Shown here: piece after piece, positions 1 to 12,459 of the stretch
How positions within the stretch are numbered: the stretch's first letter is position 1
Layout: every line of letters starts with the position of its first letter
From: Glandiceps talaboti
Lineage: Eukaryota; Hemichordata; Enteropneusta; Spengelidae
Reading direction: 5' to 3'
Assembly: GCF_964340395.1 (NCBI RefSeq)
Contig: NC_135565.1
Span: 7,558,742 to 7,622,741, forward strand
Length of the DNA stretch: 64,000 nucleotides
Translations under genes and position numbers: made by a program
The notes under the pieces: generated by a model
What the model was told of the DNA's origin: nothing
The model's input: only the letters and a program-made list of their open reading frames with translations
Database searches by the model: none

Positions 1-26
1 AGTTCTACAACATTTGTAAAACTTAC

Positions 27-1233
27 CCTCAACATGTGTCAGGAAAACGACGAAGAAACTATTAAAAGGGGCCGATTACCCTTATTTAGCGACAATAAGG
101 ACAGAGACTCTTCTGTATCCATAGCAACCAGGTTAACATCAGGAGCAGCATCACCAACGTTATTCCTTATTTCGATGGTAGGTATAGTACCCAAAGAGGA
201 AAAGTAGGACATAACCTTAACAATGAAAGGAAGGAAAGGGTGTTCTTTTTTTATTTCTTGTTATTGGATATTCAAAAATGTACCTAAGCACACGAGAAAC
301 AAAAAATCTTTAAATTAAACGAGGAAGAGTCAAACCGTATTCAGACAAAACACCCTATACATAAACGATATTGAAATAAAACGCTGTTCAAACAACTTAT
401 ATTCAAAGAAAACGCCTTAAAAACAATTTGAAAGAAATGGAACGCCCTGGCAACAAACGATATTAAAATAAAATTATTTCAAAACAAGCGAGTCAAATAA
501 ATACCCTAGCAACAACGCAGTCAAATAAAACTCACTAGAAATAAATTATATTGATATGAAATACCCTAGCAACAACGCAGTCAAATATAACTCACGAGAA
601 ATAAATTATTTTCATATAAAACGCCCTAGCAACAACGCAGTCAAATAAAACTCACGAGAAATAAATTATTTTCATATAAAACGCCCTAGCAACAACGCAT
701 GGTCAAATAAAACATCCTGGAAACAAAGGATATTGATAATAACTCCCTGGAAACAAAGTATGCTCAATAAAGAAACATTCTACAACAAAATGTATTGAAA
801 TGAAACTCCCATAGTAACATGACAGATTATTTCCTATTATTATGAAATTACAACCAATGACATCACTCTTATTCCTCATGAAGCCTGAAGTGGGTGATAG
901 GTATTGTTCTCTTCCAACAATGACACCTGATTTGAATATTCACAAAATTAACAACTAATCACTTACTTCCGGGTCGTCTTTGTATACCTCTCTTACGCTA
1001 GCCGTAAAATAGGAAGAGTGTGTATCACCTCCAATTCCATTTTCTTGTAAGACTTGCATCTCGATCGCGTTAAATTTGGCTTTGAATTTGACCATAAAAT
1101 TCTCAGGGTCGGGACTTGATGGGTTTATCTCTTTGTCCACCCATTCCTGTAGGTCTTTGCTCAAGACTATTTCCACGTAACGTTTAATTAACCGTACCAC
1201 AAGGTCTCGGTCGCTCATCCAAGCTGGCTCCAT
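27..1233 (-). CDS. DIO: Deiodinase-like selenoprotein gene A, exons 1-2 (3' part off the left edge)
   Basis: Exon 1 is 967-1233 (89 codons, starts MEPAWMSDRD) and ends at donor GTAAGT. Exon 2 is 27-215 (63 codons), with a pyrimidine-rich tract before its AG and donor GTAAGT at 26-21. Both exons are phase 0, and exon 1 is exactly as long as exon 1 of the paralogue at 13.5-13.8 kb. The reading frame contains TGA at 39-41 (context SSSFS-U-HMLR), aligned with the TGA of the paralogue and with the catalytic Sec of iodothyronine deiodinases; NVGDAAPDVNLV before it matches the thioredoxin-fold start of that family. An in-frame TAG precedes the ATG, just after a likely 5'-UTR acceptor, which fixes the start. 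The exons carrying EAHPxDGW and the SECIS must lie outside the window. The N-terminal 90 residues match nothing I know and have no membrane segment, unlike vertebrate deiodinases. Function is inferred from family. Confidence 0.8.
39..41 (-). other. In-frame TGA, predicted selenocysteine codon of gene A
   Basis: The TGA lies five codons before the exon 2 donor and is preceded by TCC. The residues after it (HMLR) match QMLR of the paralogue, so homologous coding sequence continues beyond the TGA. Confidence 0.8.
441..780. repeat. 60-bp minisatellite in intron 1 of gene A
   Basis: About five to six degenerate tandem units contain CCTAGCAACAACGCAGTCAA followed by an AT-rich half; the three central units (about 502-682) are nearly identical. 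The array lies inside the intron between exon 1 and exon 2. Confidence 0.85.
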
Positions 1234-3511
1234 GATACTCTACTAATAACAAAATTGAAAATACAAAATATATTCAAATGTGTCGTCTATTTTCAAAACT
1301 TGAATTGCTAACAAACATAGCACCATATCAAGTATGGTTAGATTATGATGATTTGGTCTATATTCGCTTTTAATCGGGAGCTAGTACCAATGAAAGGGCA
1401 CAAACATAGTTTATACGCTGTAGTTTGGTAGATTAATTGAAACTACCTTTTGTGTTCTACCTCCTGAAGCATGTTTAACCATAACCTGTAGAGGAATGGT
1501 TACAAGTGATTAGTGAAGTCAAGGAATTCCAACTTGGTGCCTGTTCTGTTATGGGTTCTATTATATCTTATAGATAGAAGCCATAACACAATGGGTGCCA
1601 GTGATAATCAACAGTCACCACTGAAACAACTGTAGTTTTTTTTGTTTGGGTAGACATAACAGTTGTCTACTGCTAGTAGGTAGAGATCGTCACGCGGAGG
1701 TAATCATTGCTGTAATACATATTTTCTACTCAAACCCCGTCGCTACGGCGCTGGTATCACGCGCTACTCAGTTCATACAATTACTCGGGGAGGGTACTTC
1801 GAAAGATTTTACACAGGTGTGTACCGCCCACACTAAAAACGTTGACCCAAGTATAAAAACGACCCACTTTTTTATGATTTCTCAGGAAAGGTCTAACAGT
1901 AAGTCTCCTTTTTTCTGATGCTGTGTGGATTTTCTAATGCATGAGGTTGTTGCCAAAGTTATAGTTCGATGAGTTGTGAATTTCGACAAAAGTTGACCAA
2001 TGTCTAGGGATTCTTTGAGAAATTGGCCCATTTGGGTGGACATATTGTATACCTTTATATGGAAGTAATCCCCCTCTACCCCGGGGTATTAATATTGAAT
2101 CTGTGACATCTACTGAGTGTGTGACACAAAGCGGCTTGTTGATATCAATTTGATTTGTCATAATCATATTCGAAATAAATCGAACATTCACCATTAATTA
2201 AATAACGAAAGCGCAAACTTTAAAATCAAAGCCCTTTAGAAGTGAGTGACGTATACTAGCTGTGGGCAAATTTCTCTGTGATCGCTCTCTCAGAGTACAC
2301 ATTGTAGCAGTTTGTATCATGTTCATACCTAAAAGTGGCATAAAAGTCGATATTCAGCTTTAGCGTATATTATTTATAAAAATTGGTTCGATGGTAAATA
2401 TTACTAGTTAGTAGCGGTTAAGCTGGACATCACATTACTTGCGAATCGAAGTACCGTTTCAAGGAAATAAAAATCTGTAACTCGCGTTCAAAATCATAGG
2501 GGTGCGTAATATTGCTTAGATTGTTGTTTTCCTTGTTCACGGGCTAGATATAACGCCGGTTTGACTACAATTTCCTACCTGTGACGAAATAACATTATAT
2601 CTACTTTTAGAGCATTTATAGTAGCAGGATTCGTAATTATAGTATTTATAGTAGCAGGATTCGTAATATGATATCGATTCAACAACAATTACAATTTTTT
2701 CTTTCGACAATGCCGCTTAATGAATAAATTTAAAAAAAGTTGTGTGACGGTGGAAAATCAATCAACCAATAGAAAATGACGAATATATCCACGACGTGTG
2801 TTATTAAACTATGATAGAAAACGAAAACATGAAGTGGGCGGAAAATTAATTGAATGAAAGAAACTTGATTCACACTTGTCAAAACATACTGAATAACCAA
2901 TCACACTCTAACCGTAGGGGGCGCATCAAACTGTTGCAATGGGTCATGCCCAACTTCAAATAGAAATTAGAAATTTGGTCCCACTTTCTAATACCTACAT
3001 GTATATCTTCAACAGAACACCCTGTATATAGCGCCATGTTTCTACAATTTGAGAAAGGAACAACGCCTTATTTGGAATGATCACATAAGGCATTCTTCTG
3101 GAGTAACGGCACAAATCTATTTTTCACAGTTGCAGAAATAGGGCTAAACACTGCGATAGAATTAAGCCAAGATCAGAGATTACAAATTCAATATTTTAAT
3201 TCCAAATTCGACATTTACGTTTATTTCTAATTATTTTATTGGAAGTTTATATTAGAAAATAACTTGGCCATTCAATGCCATGGATCATTATGTATTTGTT
3301 TACTTGATGTACGTGTGTCGCCTATGCCAGCATGCAATCTGAAAAAAGGGCTGTTTCAGTCATTTTGGAAAACGACTCTTTCATCGAAAAAAGTCTTTCA
3401 TAAAACGTTCAATATGTGTTGGCACTATTAGATATAATATTCATGACACCGCTTAACATCGTACAGACATACTAGGACTATATTTACCGCTACTGAGACC
3501 AAATTTGGCTC
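1234..3511. other. Intergenic, no gene recognised
   Basis: This is sequence upstream of gene A. Open frames here are short and lack homology. The only structure I see is a 30-bp direct duplication around 2613-2668 (shared core ATTTATAGTAGCAGGATTCG). Confidence 0.6.
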
Positions 3512-3516
3512 GTGAG

Positions 3517-5588
3517 CAGTACCGTAGCCTGCGGGGGGGTGGGGGCAAGGGGGGCAGCTGCCCCCCCCCCCCGAGACTTTGGAAAAAAGAAAGAAAAAAA
3601 GCTACTTTTTGAATACATAGCGATGCTATTAAAATCGTTATTTACGTGACGATTCCTAGCATGCGCGATTTCAATGGATAGTTCACTAAAGTGACTGTAC
3701 ACTGATTCATAGCTAATATGTATCGTATATCGCTATTGTACGCTGGCTTACCTTTGAAATAAAATGTGTCCAGTTAAAAATTGTAACTTTTTGCAGCAAA
3801 TTAACAATTCTTTGTGCGGGAAAGTACAAAAGAAGTGCGCACATGCACTGTGCATTTTCTGCGAGTAACAGTACGTAGTCTTGAAAGTCTCCTTCATTTG
3901 AAGATAGCAAGTCGCAATTATGTCAGAGAGTGAAACTCAAAAAAAAAAGAAGACGGAAAAAGTCTTTCAACGTGAGGTCGCCTGCTGCATGCAGTGACTC
4001 CGAAGATGCGCTCGATCTCATTTACATCTTGTTCCTTATATTAAAACATTTCATGCAGATAAAACGGCAGATCTCTTTTTGGAATATTTGGTGGCCCCGA
4101 AAAACTATTAAACTAGGTACGCAGTTTAAGATCCACTATTTGAAGATATTTCTTTCAATAATTGTGTTCGACGTTGTCTTTGGTTAAAATGTTGTTTGAT
4201 ATAATTATCTCATTGCACACTGACACAAGCGTTATTCCGCAATTCATTTTGAAGCGACAATTTGCTATGGAAAGAATGGCCCTGAATTTGTAAACAGAGC
4301 TGTACCTTCGACAAACTTCAATTTCCATTATAATGATAATGACAAGGAGAATTCACTGAGTTCACCTTGGGTTCTGACATAAACGAGGCCTAACAGTTTT
4401 GGGAGTTGGGTAAAGAAAATGATTATTTTGTTGTGTTACTTATTTGAGAAAGCATCATCCATTTTTTTTACTTTTGTGACATCTTTTCGGCAACTAATTT
4501 GAAAGATACGACATTAGGCCAGAAAAAATGAAAAAGCTGTTCAACCTACCCATATATTTTTTTCTGGTGATGGGCAATATATCCTCATGCGGGCTTCGCA
4601 TTTTTTTCAAAATTAAGGATATATCTTTTTATATTTTCTGAATAGTACATGTAACAATATACATTTGAGTCTATTCCAAATTATATAATATCGTTATACA
4701 GTGGTTTACTTGGCTCTGATGATGCATACAAGCATGAATTGAGATTAAATATCCAATGTGCACTAAAAAGAATTGAACAAAAGTTTACGACCATTGGGCC
4801 ATCACAAGTCTGAGAGTCTTGAAATGTTTTGCTCTTTATTCGGGATTTTTTGGAACGAAATTAAACTTCAGGAGAAGTCGTTTACCATGTGTACATCCGC
4901 ATAATATCTTTCAGCTTTGCCACAACGAAATACACTTCCAGATAATATGTAATGCATAACATAATTGTTTCAATTCTGGTATTTTATCATGTCTATGGTT
5001 TGATAAATGGCCTCCTACACTGTCTAATTTTCAATTTTTTTTCACCTTTGGAGTTGTCTCCTTCCAATGCATCATTGTACCATATGATTTTATATCTCCA
5101 CTGTAGTGTAGGTAACAGAAGGGGTGGCTAAAATAATACTTGAGTTTCAATTGGAGGGGCTTAACATTTTTTGAGAAGAGAGGGTGCGAGGAACTACACT
5201 ATTTGTTTAACCGTAAATTGTGTACATTTCCTAACTGTAGCTAAGTATGCAGACACATTGCATGAGATAGTATCAAGATGACTGAATAAGTTCTATCTAA
5301 ACTCGACCTGAAATATTTTGCTGTCATTGGTTTGTTTTATCCTTTTCAAGCATTGTGAAAAAATGAAATCGACCTACTTACCTAATGTGATGGGTTAGGT
5401 TACCCGTTGACAAGCATTTTTTATTTTTTCTGACCTTACATATGATATTGAATTGCGTATGCTAAAATATATATTATGTTAATTACATGAAAATTTATGT
5501 AAATTAACACTTTTCTAAATTTTCAATGCATGCTTGCACCAAGACAAAGTTCTGCCCCCATTGGCAATTTGGTCAGGCTACGGCCCTG
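3517..5588. mobile_element. 2.07-kb TIR element, hAT-like ends, no transposase seen
   Basis: The left end reads CAGTACCGTAGCCTG and the right end is the complement of CAGGGCCGTAGCCTG, each followed inward by G/C runs (3531-3572 and about 5555). The pentamer GTGAG flanks both ends (3512-3516 and 5589-5593). Ends beginning CAG with GCCGTAGCC resemble hAT elements, but hAT normally duplicates 8 bp. The interior has only short open frames, including a lysine-rich one at 3930-4187, so the element is probably non-autonomous. Confidence 0.65.
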
Positions 5589-5593
5589 GTGAG

Positions 5594-6556
5594 TATGGCT
5601 ACGTCCCGTATGCGTTTGTTTTGAAATACATAGCATGTGTATGTGTGAACTCGTACTCGTTCTTGTAAGAGCACATGATGATATTATATCTGCCTACGAA
5701 TACGACAGTATGTGAATTGACTACCGTCCTTGACATGAGAACAACCGTAAAGACTTATTAATGCGTAGTCCGTTCTCTGCCCTGATTCTAGGTACGCCCT
5801 GACCTAATTCGAGGTACACCCCCTTTGAATGGGGGTCACGCTCGCTCGACTTATTGCATATGAGAGATATGGCTTGTATATAGAGCATCGAATTCGTAAT
5901 AGCTGACACTTACTTATAACACGACACACAATTTTATAAAGCCAAGACCTGTTTAAAAGTGCAGTTAATTGATATTTGTAATTCGGTATAGAAAATTACA
6001 GGAACTTAATTCTCTGCTTACCGACCTATGTACTTGATATAATACTGTTCGTTTACAATGTATACGTGTATATATAAGTTGTCATTCGTATTTGTAACAA
6101 TATACGTATGTAAACTGAAAAATGAATTCATGTTCAATTACCTCACAGTGCTGCAGATATAGTATGGCTTTCCAAAGTCCTTATGTAATCAGTGATGCAA
6201 TCACCATAAATGCAGTTTTCTTGTGGTCGTTATTGCGCATGAGTGTTGACTACAAAAAGTATGAACTATGGTCCTTTACGCCAGTTTGATTTAGGACGAT
6301 CGTTTCAGAATGACTTAGTGGTCCCTTCCATTCTATACCTGCCTGCCTGCCTTCATACATACATACATACATACATACATACATACATACACAAGCCCAT
6401 CGTCTAAAGGAGTGAATAATGTTAATTATTGACGAGTAACACCACATGTACAGTAGATAGTACTGTACCATAGTGTCATTATTTAAGATATATTGGTTTA
6501 TTCATCGTCTACGTACAGCATACATTTCTCTTAATGAAGTTACCATAATTAATGCA
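5594..6556. other. Intergenic, no gene recognised; short CATA microsatellite
   Basis: This spacer lies between the 3' end of gene B and the TIR element. It contains a (CATA)n run at about 6354-6391 and nothing else I can identify. Confidence 0.6.
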
Positions 6557-6621
6557 AAGTTACTTGTTATCAAACAGATTGCATCAATTGACTTTTGCGA
6601 CCTGTTGTCATCATGTAACTT
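6557..6621 (-). promoter_or_regulatory. SECIS element of terminal exon D2
   Basis: Read on the minus strand, a basal helix AAGTTAC/GTAACTT (7 of 7 pairs) leads to an internal loop. The core TGAC then faces TGAT, giving the tandem G-A pairs of a SECIS. Next comes a 10-bp helix (AACAGGTCGC with GCAATCTGTT, one mismatch, one G-T) and an apical loop starting AAAA. ATGA to AAA spacing is 11 nt, as in canonical SECIS. It lies about 260 nt after the D2 stop. Confidence 0.85.
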
Positions 6622-6632
6622 AATTCATTGTC

Positions 6633-6646
6633 AGAGAGAGAGAGAG

Positions 6647-6694
<48 letters not shown>

Positions 6695-6748
6695 GGAGAG
6701 AGAGAGAGAGAGAGAGATATGGAGGGAGAGGGAGAGGGAGAGAGATGT

Positions 6749-6794
<46 letters not shown>

Positions 6795-6795
6795 T
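6633..6795. repeat. (GA)n and (GT)n microsatellites
   Basis: An imperfect GA repeat is followed by GT and a short GC stretch. In gene orientation it lies in the 3' UTR between the D2 stop and the D2 SECIS. Confidence 0.95.
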
Positions 6796-6883
6796 TATAA
6801 AGCAAAGATATACAATTTTGTCGGATGGTGTTTTAAAAAAAAAGAACCTGTCATTATCCTTAGAAATGTATTTAATCTATATT

Positions 6884-7127
6884 TTATTCCAACCATTTCC
6901 GAGCAACATCACTTGCAAGCAGGTTTGGATTGTTTCATAATGCGTCTGCTACAGTTTCTCCAATGTAGGCAAATTTTCCATCATTGAGAACGAAGAAACG
7001 GTCAGGTTGCGCGAAATACTTAGAGTTGAAGTCGTTGTTCATATTGTCTAGTAATAGAGGTATGCCATCCTTACCATTCACGTCAGATGTGAACGTATTG
7101 TACTCAAAGTCAACCTCCATTAATGTT
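6884..7127 (-). CDS. DIO: Alternative terminal exon D2 of gene B, with a second in-frame TGA
   Basis: The acceptor CTCTGCAG precedes A|ACA TTA ATG, the same phase as exon D1, so the AG left by exon 3 is completed to Arg. The frame reads EVDFEYNTFTSDVNGKDG onward to ETVADAL, then TGA at 6935-6937, then NNPNLLASDVARKWLE and TAA at 6884-6886. The residues after the TGA align position by position with SDPTVLSCHIIRNWLREQ of D1, so the frame is conserved past the TGA. Vertebrate DIO2 also has a second UGA near its C terminus. With exons 1-3 this gives 291 residues with Sec at 149 and possibly at 275. Alternatives: TGA is simply the stop, or this is a stranded exon of a lost tandem copy, since I find no other exons between 7.1 and 11.0 kb. 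Confidence 0.75.
6935..6937 (-). other. Second in-frame TGA (Sec or stop) in exon D2
   Basis: The codon occupies the place of a Met codon in exon D1. Sixteen sense codons follow before TAA, with clear residue-level similarity to D1, including the R-x-W-L motif. Confidence 0.7.
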
Positions 7128-8305
7128 CTGCAGAGAAGAATTTCATAACTATTACCATAGTGTTCACTTCCGTTTGGTGATTCAATTACTTCCGGTACTA
7201 TGACCTCAGGTTCGTGACGAAATGTAAATAAGTTGGTTTTGGCTGTTTTTCTTTCTAAGTTGCGTGAAATCCTTTTTATTCAATCGATTTCAAAAGGTTG
7301 AACCATCCCCACCCACCACCACACCATCCCCACCCACCACCACACCATCCCCACCATTACTCATACTACGTCACATCCACTGAGGAATTCACACTCGTTC
7401 TGCACCTCAAATCTTCAAACAGATGATGAGAAAATTAGAGTCAATATAAGGTCATCAAATTATTCACCCGGTAAAAATATCGCTCTTCGTTGGGAAAAAT
7501 GCAATTCTTAGGTACTTTACGTGAAAATGTAGTCCGTTGAAAAGACACTTGTTTATATATATATATAGCTTGTACAGCGAGGAGCTATTTTTTTCAACGA
7601 ACATCAACAAAGTTGATAGATGTATGCAGGTAATACAATCAAGTGCACTGTTCGAAAAGTGGAAGTTCCAAAATAGTCAAATGTAGTAAATTTACATGGA
7701 AAACATTTGAAATACGGGCAAATGGTTGAAGATAGTGTCATATACAGCAGAAAATAACAAATATTGTTAATATTCAAAATAAAAAACTGAAATGGGGTGA
7801 ATAAAATTCTTAAATATAAACAAAATGTTGTGTCTACATAACTAGTTTTCAATAGTAGTTACCTAAACATCGCAATAAACTGAATAGAAGGGAAATTTAT
7901 GGCCAAAAGTTGTAAACTACAAATGTTGTGGTCGCCATATTGGATTCATGCAAATTAGGCATTGTTCCAATACTTGGATGTTGGTAGATATTTGATAAGT
8001 TATTCTATAGATGTATGGTGAAAAAAACCCATTTCTGTTGGAATTAGTGATGGGTTGACCCCCTATGTTTGCATAACATGACTAGACTCCCTCTACAAAT
8101 AATTACTACTACATGATGTGCCCTCCAAAAGGTCTCTATATGTGGTAAGCTAATAATATTGAAATATTTTTTAAAAAATAAATAAATATAATAGCTGTAA
8201 CATTCGTCTCAATGTGTATGCCTTGTACTGTGATATATATTGTTGTATTTCTACCACAACACTCTCTGAAATAGTTGAGTAAATAATGACTTGAATTGAG
8301 TATAC

Positions 8306-8351
8306 ATACATATATACACATACATACATACATACATACATACATACTTGT
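8306..8351. repeat. (CATA)n microsatellite
   Basis: Tandem CATA units produce spurious open frames in several registers. Confidence 0.9.
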
Positions 8352-8472
8352 ACACACAAATGTACACACACACATACGATACGTACACACAAGCACAGCC
8401 GCTAGCTCTAGGCATACATCCACTCTAGAATTCGATATATTTGGGTTAAATGTCAATATGTCCTTCCCCTCG

Positions 8473-8625
8473 ATTAAAAGTATATCATTCGTATCACCAG
8501 GAGAATGAAATGACCCTCGTCTAAGGTGATGAGTGACGTAGATTAAGTATATCATTCGTATTACGTGGAGAATGATATGACCCACAACTAAGACAATGGG
8601 TGACGTGTATAAGTGTAATGTCAAT
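8473..8625. repeat. Diverged tandem duplication of about 70 bp
   Basis: Two copies share AAGTATATCATTCGTAT followed by GGAGAATGA-ATGACCC and a TGGGTGACGT-like end. Confidence 0.7.
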
Positions 8626-8807
8626 AAACTGTAAATAAGTGACTCGTAAACGATTGACATACATAAAAGGTAAAAATACATAGAAGTAGGTTGTTAATAT
8701 TATGTGAGTATTTTCGTTTGTCGAGTTCTTATAGTTCAAACGATACAGAAATTAACATTCAAACGAATAATTATAGAATTGTGGACATTTGTAATTATCA
8801 TGTGTGG

Positions 8808-8943
8808 ATGAATGAATGAATGAATGAATGAATGACTGTCTGTCTGTGCGTCCGTCAGTCTGTCTGTCTGTCTGTCTGCAAATCGGTTTGTTTGTTTGTT
8901 TGTTTGTTTGTTTGTTTGGATGGATGGATGGATGGATGGATAG
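8808..8943. repeat. Cluster of four adjoining tetranucleotide repeats
   Basis: AATG, TCTG, GTTT and GGAT repeats follow one another in direct succession. Confidence 0.95.
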
Positions 8944-9397
8944 GTTGGTTGACTGGTTGGTGGTTGGTGGGTAGATGTATAGAAACCTGAGTGGATAGAT
9001 ATCGATGTATGAACACATGTATGTATGGATATGAGTACCGTAGCTATGCAAATACCAGCTTTGTCAGCACTAACCTCAGTATATGGTGCTGCTGTACGGG
9101 CTGTAGTAAAGACCAGAAACAAAGTGAAAATAGTATTTAAGTCAGCGACTGGAGAACATATGTCATGTTAAGCAAACTTGTGGGTTATACTATTATTGTT
9201 CACTATGCGACCTAACATACTGTAGAAATGATGCTCTGTTTGACTCGCTGTCAGATTGGATAGTAGAACAGTGCAAGAGCTAGGCATTATTTCCGTATTG
9301 CAATGTATTAATATGCATATGTGTGTGTGTGTGTGTGGAGCATCTTGCAGACTGAGGAGAGGAGAGGATAGGGGAGAGGAGGGGAGGGGAAAGGGAT

Positions 9398-9460
9398 GGA
9401 CGAGAAGAGAAGAGAAGAGAAGAGAAGAGAAGAGAAGAGAAGAGAAGAGAAGAGGAGAGA
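9398..9460. repeat. (AGAGA)n pentanucleotide array
   Basis: About twelve AAGAG units lie inside a wider purine-only stretch (9354-9490). Confidence 0.9.
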
Positions 9461-9719
9461 AGAGGCGAGAAGCAGAGAGAGGAGAGAAATGACGATTTGA
9501 CGAGAAAGGACGGGACGGGATTGGCAAGGCAGGATATTACAAACACTGAGACGTGACGTGAAACATAAATGTACACAAGAGAGGAGAGTTATCAATTATA
9601 GCAATTAAAAGGTGCAATGGAAAAAAAATTGTTTTTGCTAACAAAGTTTCATAATGAAACACTCTCCATAATATATCTTTTCATCACCAGTATTTATTAA
9701 AGTACGATTAATAATAGAG

Positions 9720-9830
<111 letters not shown>

Positions 9831-9982
9831 ATACTCGTGTACATGGCACTTAGCTTAAAGTTTCTTTTGTTTGTGTTTCAATAATGACAAAACTTTGCAA
9901 AATAACTAAAGTCCAACACCCACTACAATATCAATTCAATACTTCAGAAACAAAGTGTCATCTCTTCCGAACTAATAATGGA

Positions 9983-10048
9983 AAGATACTTATCATCAGA
10001 CAGGATGTAGTCAAAAGGGTTTTCCACCCTGTCATCATCATGTAACTT
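9983..10048 (-). promoter_or_regulatory. SECIS element of terminal exon D1
   Basis: On the minus strand the basal helix is AAGTTAC/GTATCTT (6 of 7 pairs). A five-nucleotide loop follows on the 3' side, as in the D2 SECIS. The core TGAT faces TGAT, then comes a helix GACAGGGTG/CATCCTGTC (9 pairs, one G-T) and an apical loop containing AAAA 11 nt after the ATGA. It is homologous to the 6557-6621 element. It now lies about 955 nt after the D1 stop because of the insertion at 10049-10784. Confidence 0.8.
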
Positions 10049-10784
10049 CTTCCACTATATTTTTTTTTGTTTTAAAGGAAATGATACCATCTTGCTTTGG
10101 TTGAATTGTATTTCACCTTAGAATTTGACAAGTTTTCTAGTATTATATATATTCTAGTATTCTATATAATTATCTGCAACTGGGAATTGCTTTCATCAAA
10201 TAACCAAAGTTAAATTCACTAGAAATTGGTCAATTACTTATAAAAAGACATTGTATCTGTTAATTAGTGGTCAATATTTTCTGTAGGTAGTGTAGTGACA
10301 AGTTTAAATCTTGAGCAAAAGCTTGGTTTTTGAATCTGTCACATACCAAAAATGAAGCTGTACTTGTTGTAACTGGAGTATTATTTTAGAAAGTGACAAC
10401 CACAATATATCCAATGAAAATTGAAATAATTAGGCATTGTATATGTTAAGGGGGGAAGTGTCAAATCAAAAAGTCGTTAGATTTTTCTTATACTTTGCAT
10501 ACCTAAGCAGTGATATCTGATTATGTAAGAATGCAAAGAAAATACTATGTCACCACCTTTCATTTCAAGATAATGACTGTTTCTTGTATCTACACATATT
10601 GTTTTGGGTCAAAATAAGTAGATTTACAACAATTAACTACATCACAATTTTGACAGATTATCCCTGGAGTACTTAAAGACCTTACACATTTTAGTCTAAT
10701 TCTGTAATATCCACAACACAGACCCTTGAACGAAGGCAATTTTTCACAGTTATAGAATATTACCCCCACGTGGTTACAGATAGC
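10049..10784 (-). mobile_element. 736-bp retroposed insertion with 16-bp target duplication in the D1 3' UTR
   Basis: The 16-mer CATCATCATGTAACTT occurs at 10033-10048 and again at 10785-10800. On the minus strand the intervening DNA ends in an A-rich tail (AAAACAAAAAAAAATATAG), as expected of L1-type retroposition. The content is not recognised; it has a 67-residue Cys-rich open frame (10590-10793) without known homology. Confidence 0.7.
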
Positions 10785-11002
10785 CATCATCATGTAACTT
10801 ACTACCCAATCAGAAGGTGCCTTTCATTTAAGTAAATACCTATGCCATTTTTACTCGATGCGCAGACGTAAAGAATCAGCCGATTGGCAGATAAATCGAA
10901 GGGGATGGGGTGGGAGTGCGGTTGTGAAAACGGAAATAATAGAGGGGGTATTTTTTTCATAAGTTTACCGAATCAACACCTCTGGAGAGCTCAGGGTGTC
11001 AT

Positions 11003-12397
11003 TTAGCCGGTAGCATTAACCTGTTCCCGCAACCAATTACGAATTATGTGACATGATAATACAGTCGGGTCACTCATCATCGCATCAGCTACCGTTTCTC
11101 CGACGTAGGCAAATTTTCCATTGGTCAGAACGAAGAAACGATCGGGTTGAGCGAAATACTTAGAGTTGAAGTCGTTGTTCATATTGTCTAGTAATAGAGG
11201 TATGCCATCCTTACCATTCACGTCAGATGTGAACGTATTGTACTCAAAGTCAACCTCCATTAATGTTCTGTGAATTAAAAACAATATACAAAAGCATGAA
11301 TTCGGGCAATTAGATGATTCCCCTCTTTCAGTTAAAGTGAATAAATGTTAATGTGAATGTGAATAGATGTAAAATACCCCTAACATGTATGCATTATGAT
11401 TGAGAGGGTATTATTCGCTAATATTTCTCTCAAGCCAGGCAAGGGAAAAACGATTAGCCTAAAGCGCATTGTCACTACAAGTCGATAGGCGAGCATAAAC
11501 AAAACCCTTAGGCCATATGCATGTTTATCGTCCGGCTCTTTTCCTTTTCTGTGGGTTGAGTGCTTAAGCTGTTAGCAATGCGAACCTACGACATAGACAC
11601 GAGTTGCTGTGGACGTATATTGTTTATCGAACACGTTCTGCTTTGAGTGAGATGTAACATATACTTGAAATAAAGTCATTAGCATAAAGTCATTAGCATA
11701 AAGCACGCGAAAAAAAACCAAGGTGTGTTTGCTTGCTTGTGGTAAGCATGAATGAGACAAGGTTCATGCAAAAACATCAAAGTAATTACTGATGGTAATT
11801 TTCAAAGTGCACTGGTGTTTTTTTTTCGCAGGTTGATATGTTCTCACCTAGCTGCCTCGACTCGTTCATCAATCTTCTTAGCGTCATCAAAAGAACTATA
11901 ATGTGATCCCATGGTCCAACCATCAGCTGGGTGAGCTTCCAAAAGGTAGACGAACAAAAAGTCCACTTTATCTTTGTAGTCATCAAATAGACGTCGTAGA
12001 GAGCCACTATGAACCATGGCCTGACAAGGTAACAATTAGAAAAAAAGTATTAAATACATTCAGTCATTCAGAGCCACTTTGAACCATGACCTGACAGAAC
12101 GTAACGTTTAGAAAAAAAATAACACTCAGTCTTTCGTTGTTGTTTTTTCCTGAAAAAAATCCCAAGTATTTTTTCGCCTCAATTACACGGGTAACATGAA
12201 AATCACCGGCCTATGAAATAGTTGAAAGTAATCATACATATAGTAATGACATCCCAAATGAGAATAACCTTATCATTTCACTTGGTATTTTTCCTAAATA
12301 TCATGGTTTATTTTACAGTATATTTTGCAAGCCTTTAGCATTCTAAATTGAAGTAAGCATGTTAATATTCCATTCAGATCATATAATCACTATATTT

Positions 12398-12459
<62 letters not shown>

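Noticed and set aside
1646-2194. Short open frames upstream of gene A
   Set aside because: No homology, no splice or codon signal, similar in length to random frames in AT-rich DNA.
10720-10800. A third SECIS at AAGTTACATGATGATGG
   Set aside because: The 5' arm is the target duplication of the insertion; no matching 3' arm or GA core follows.
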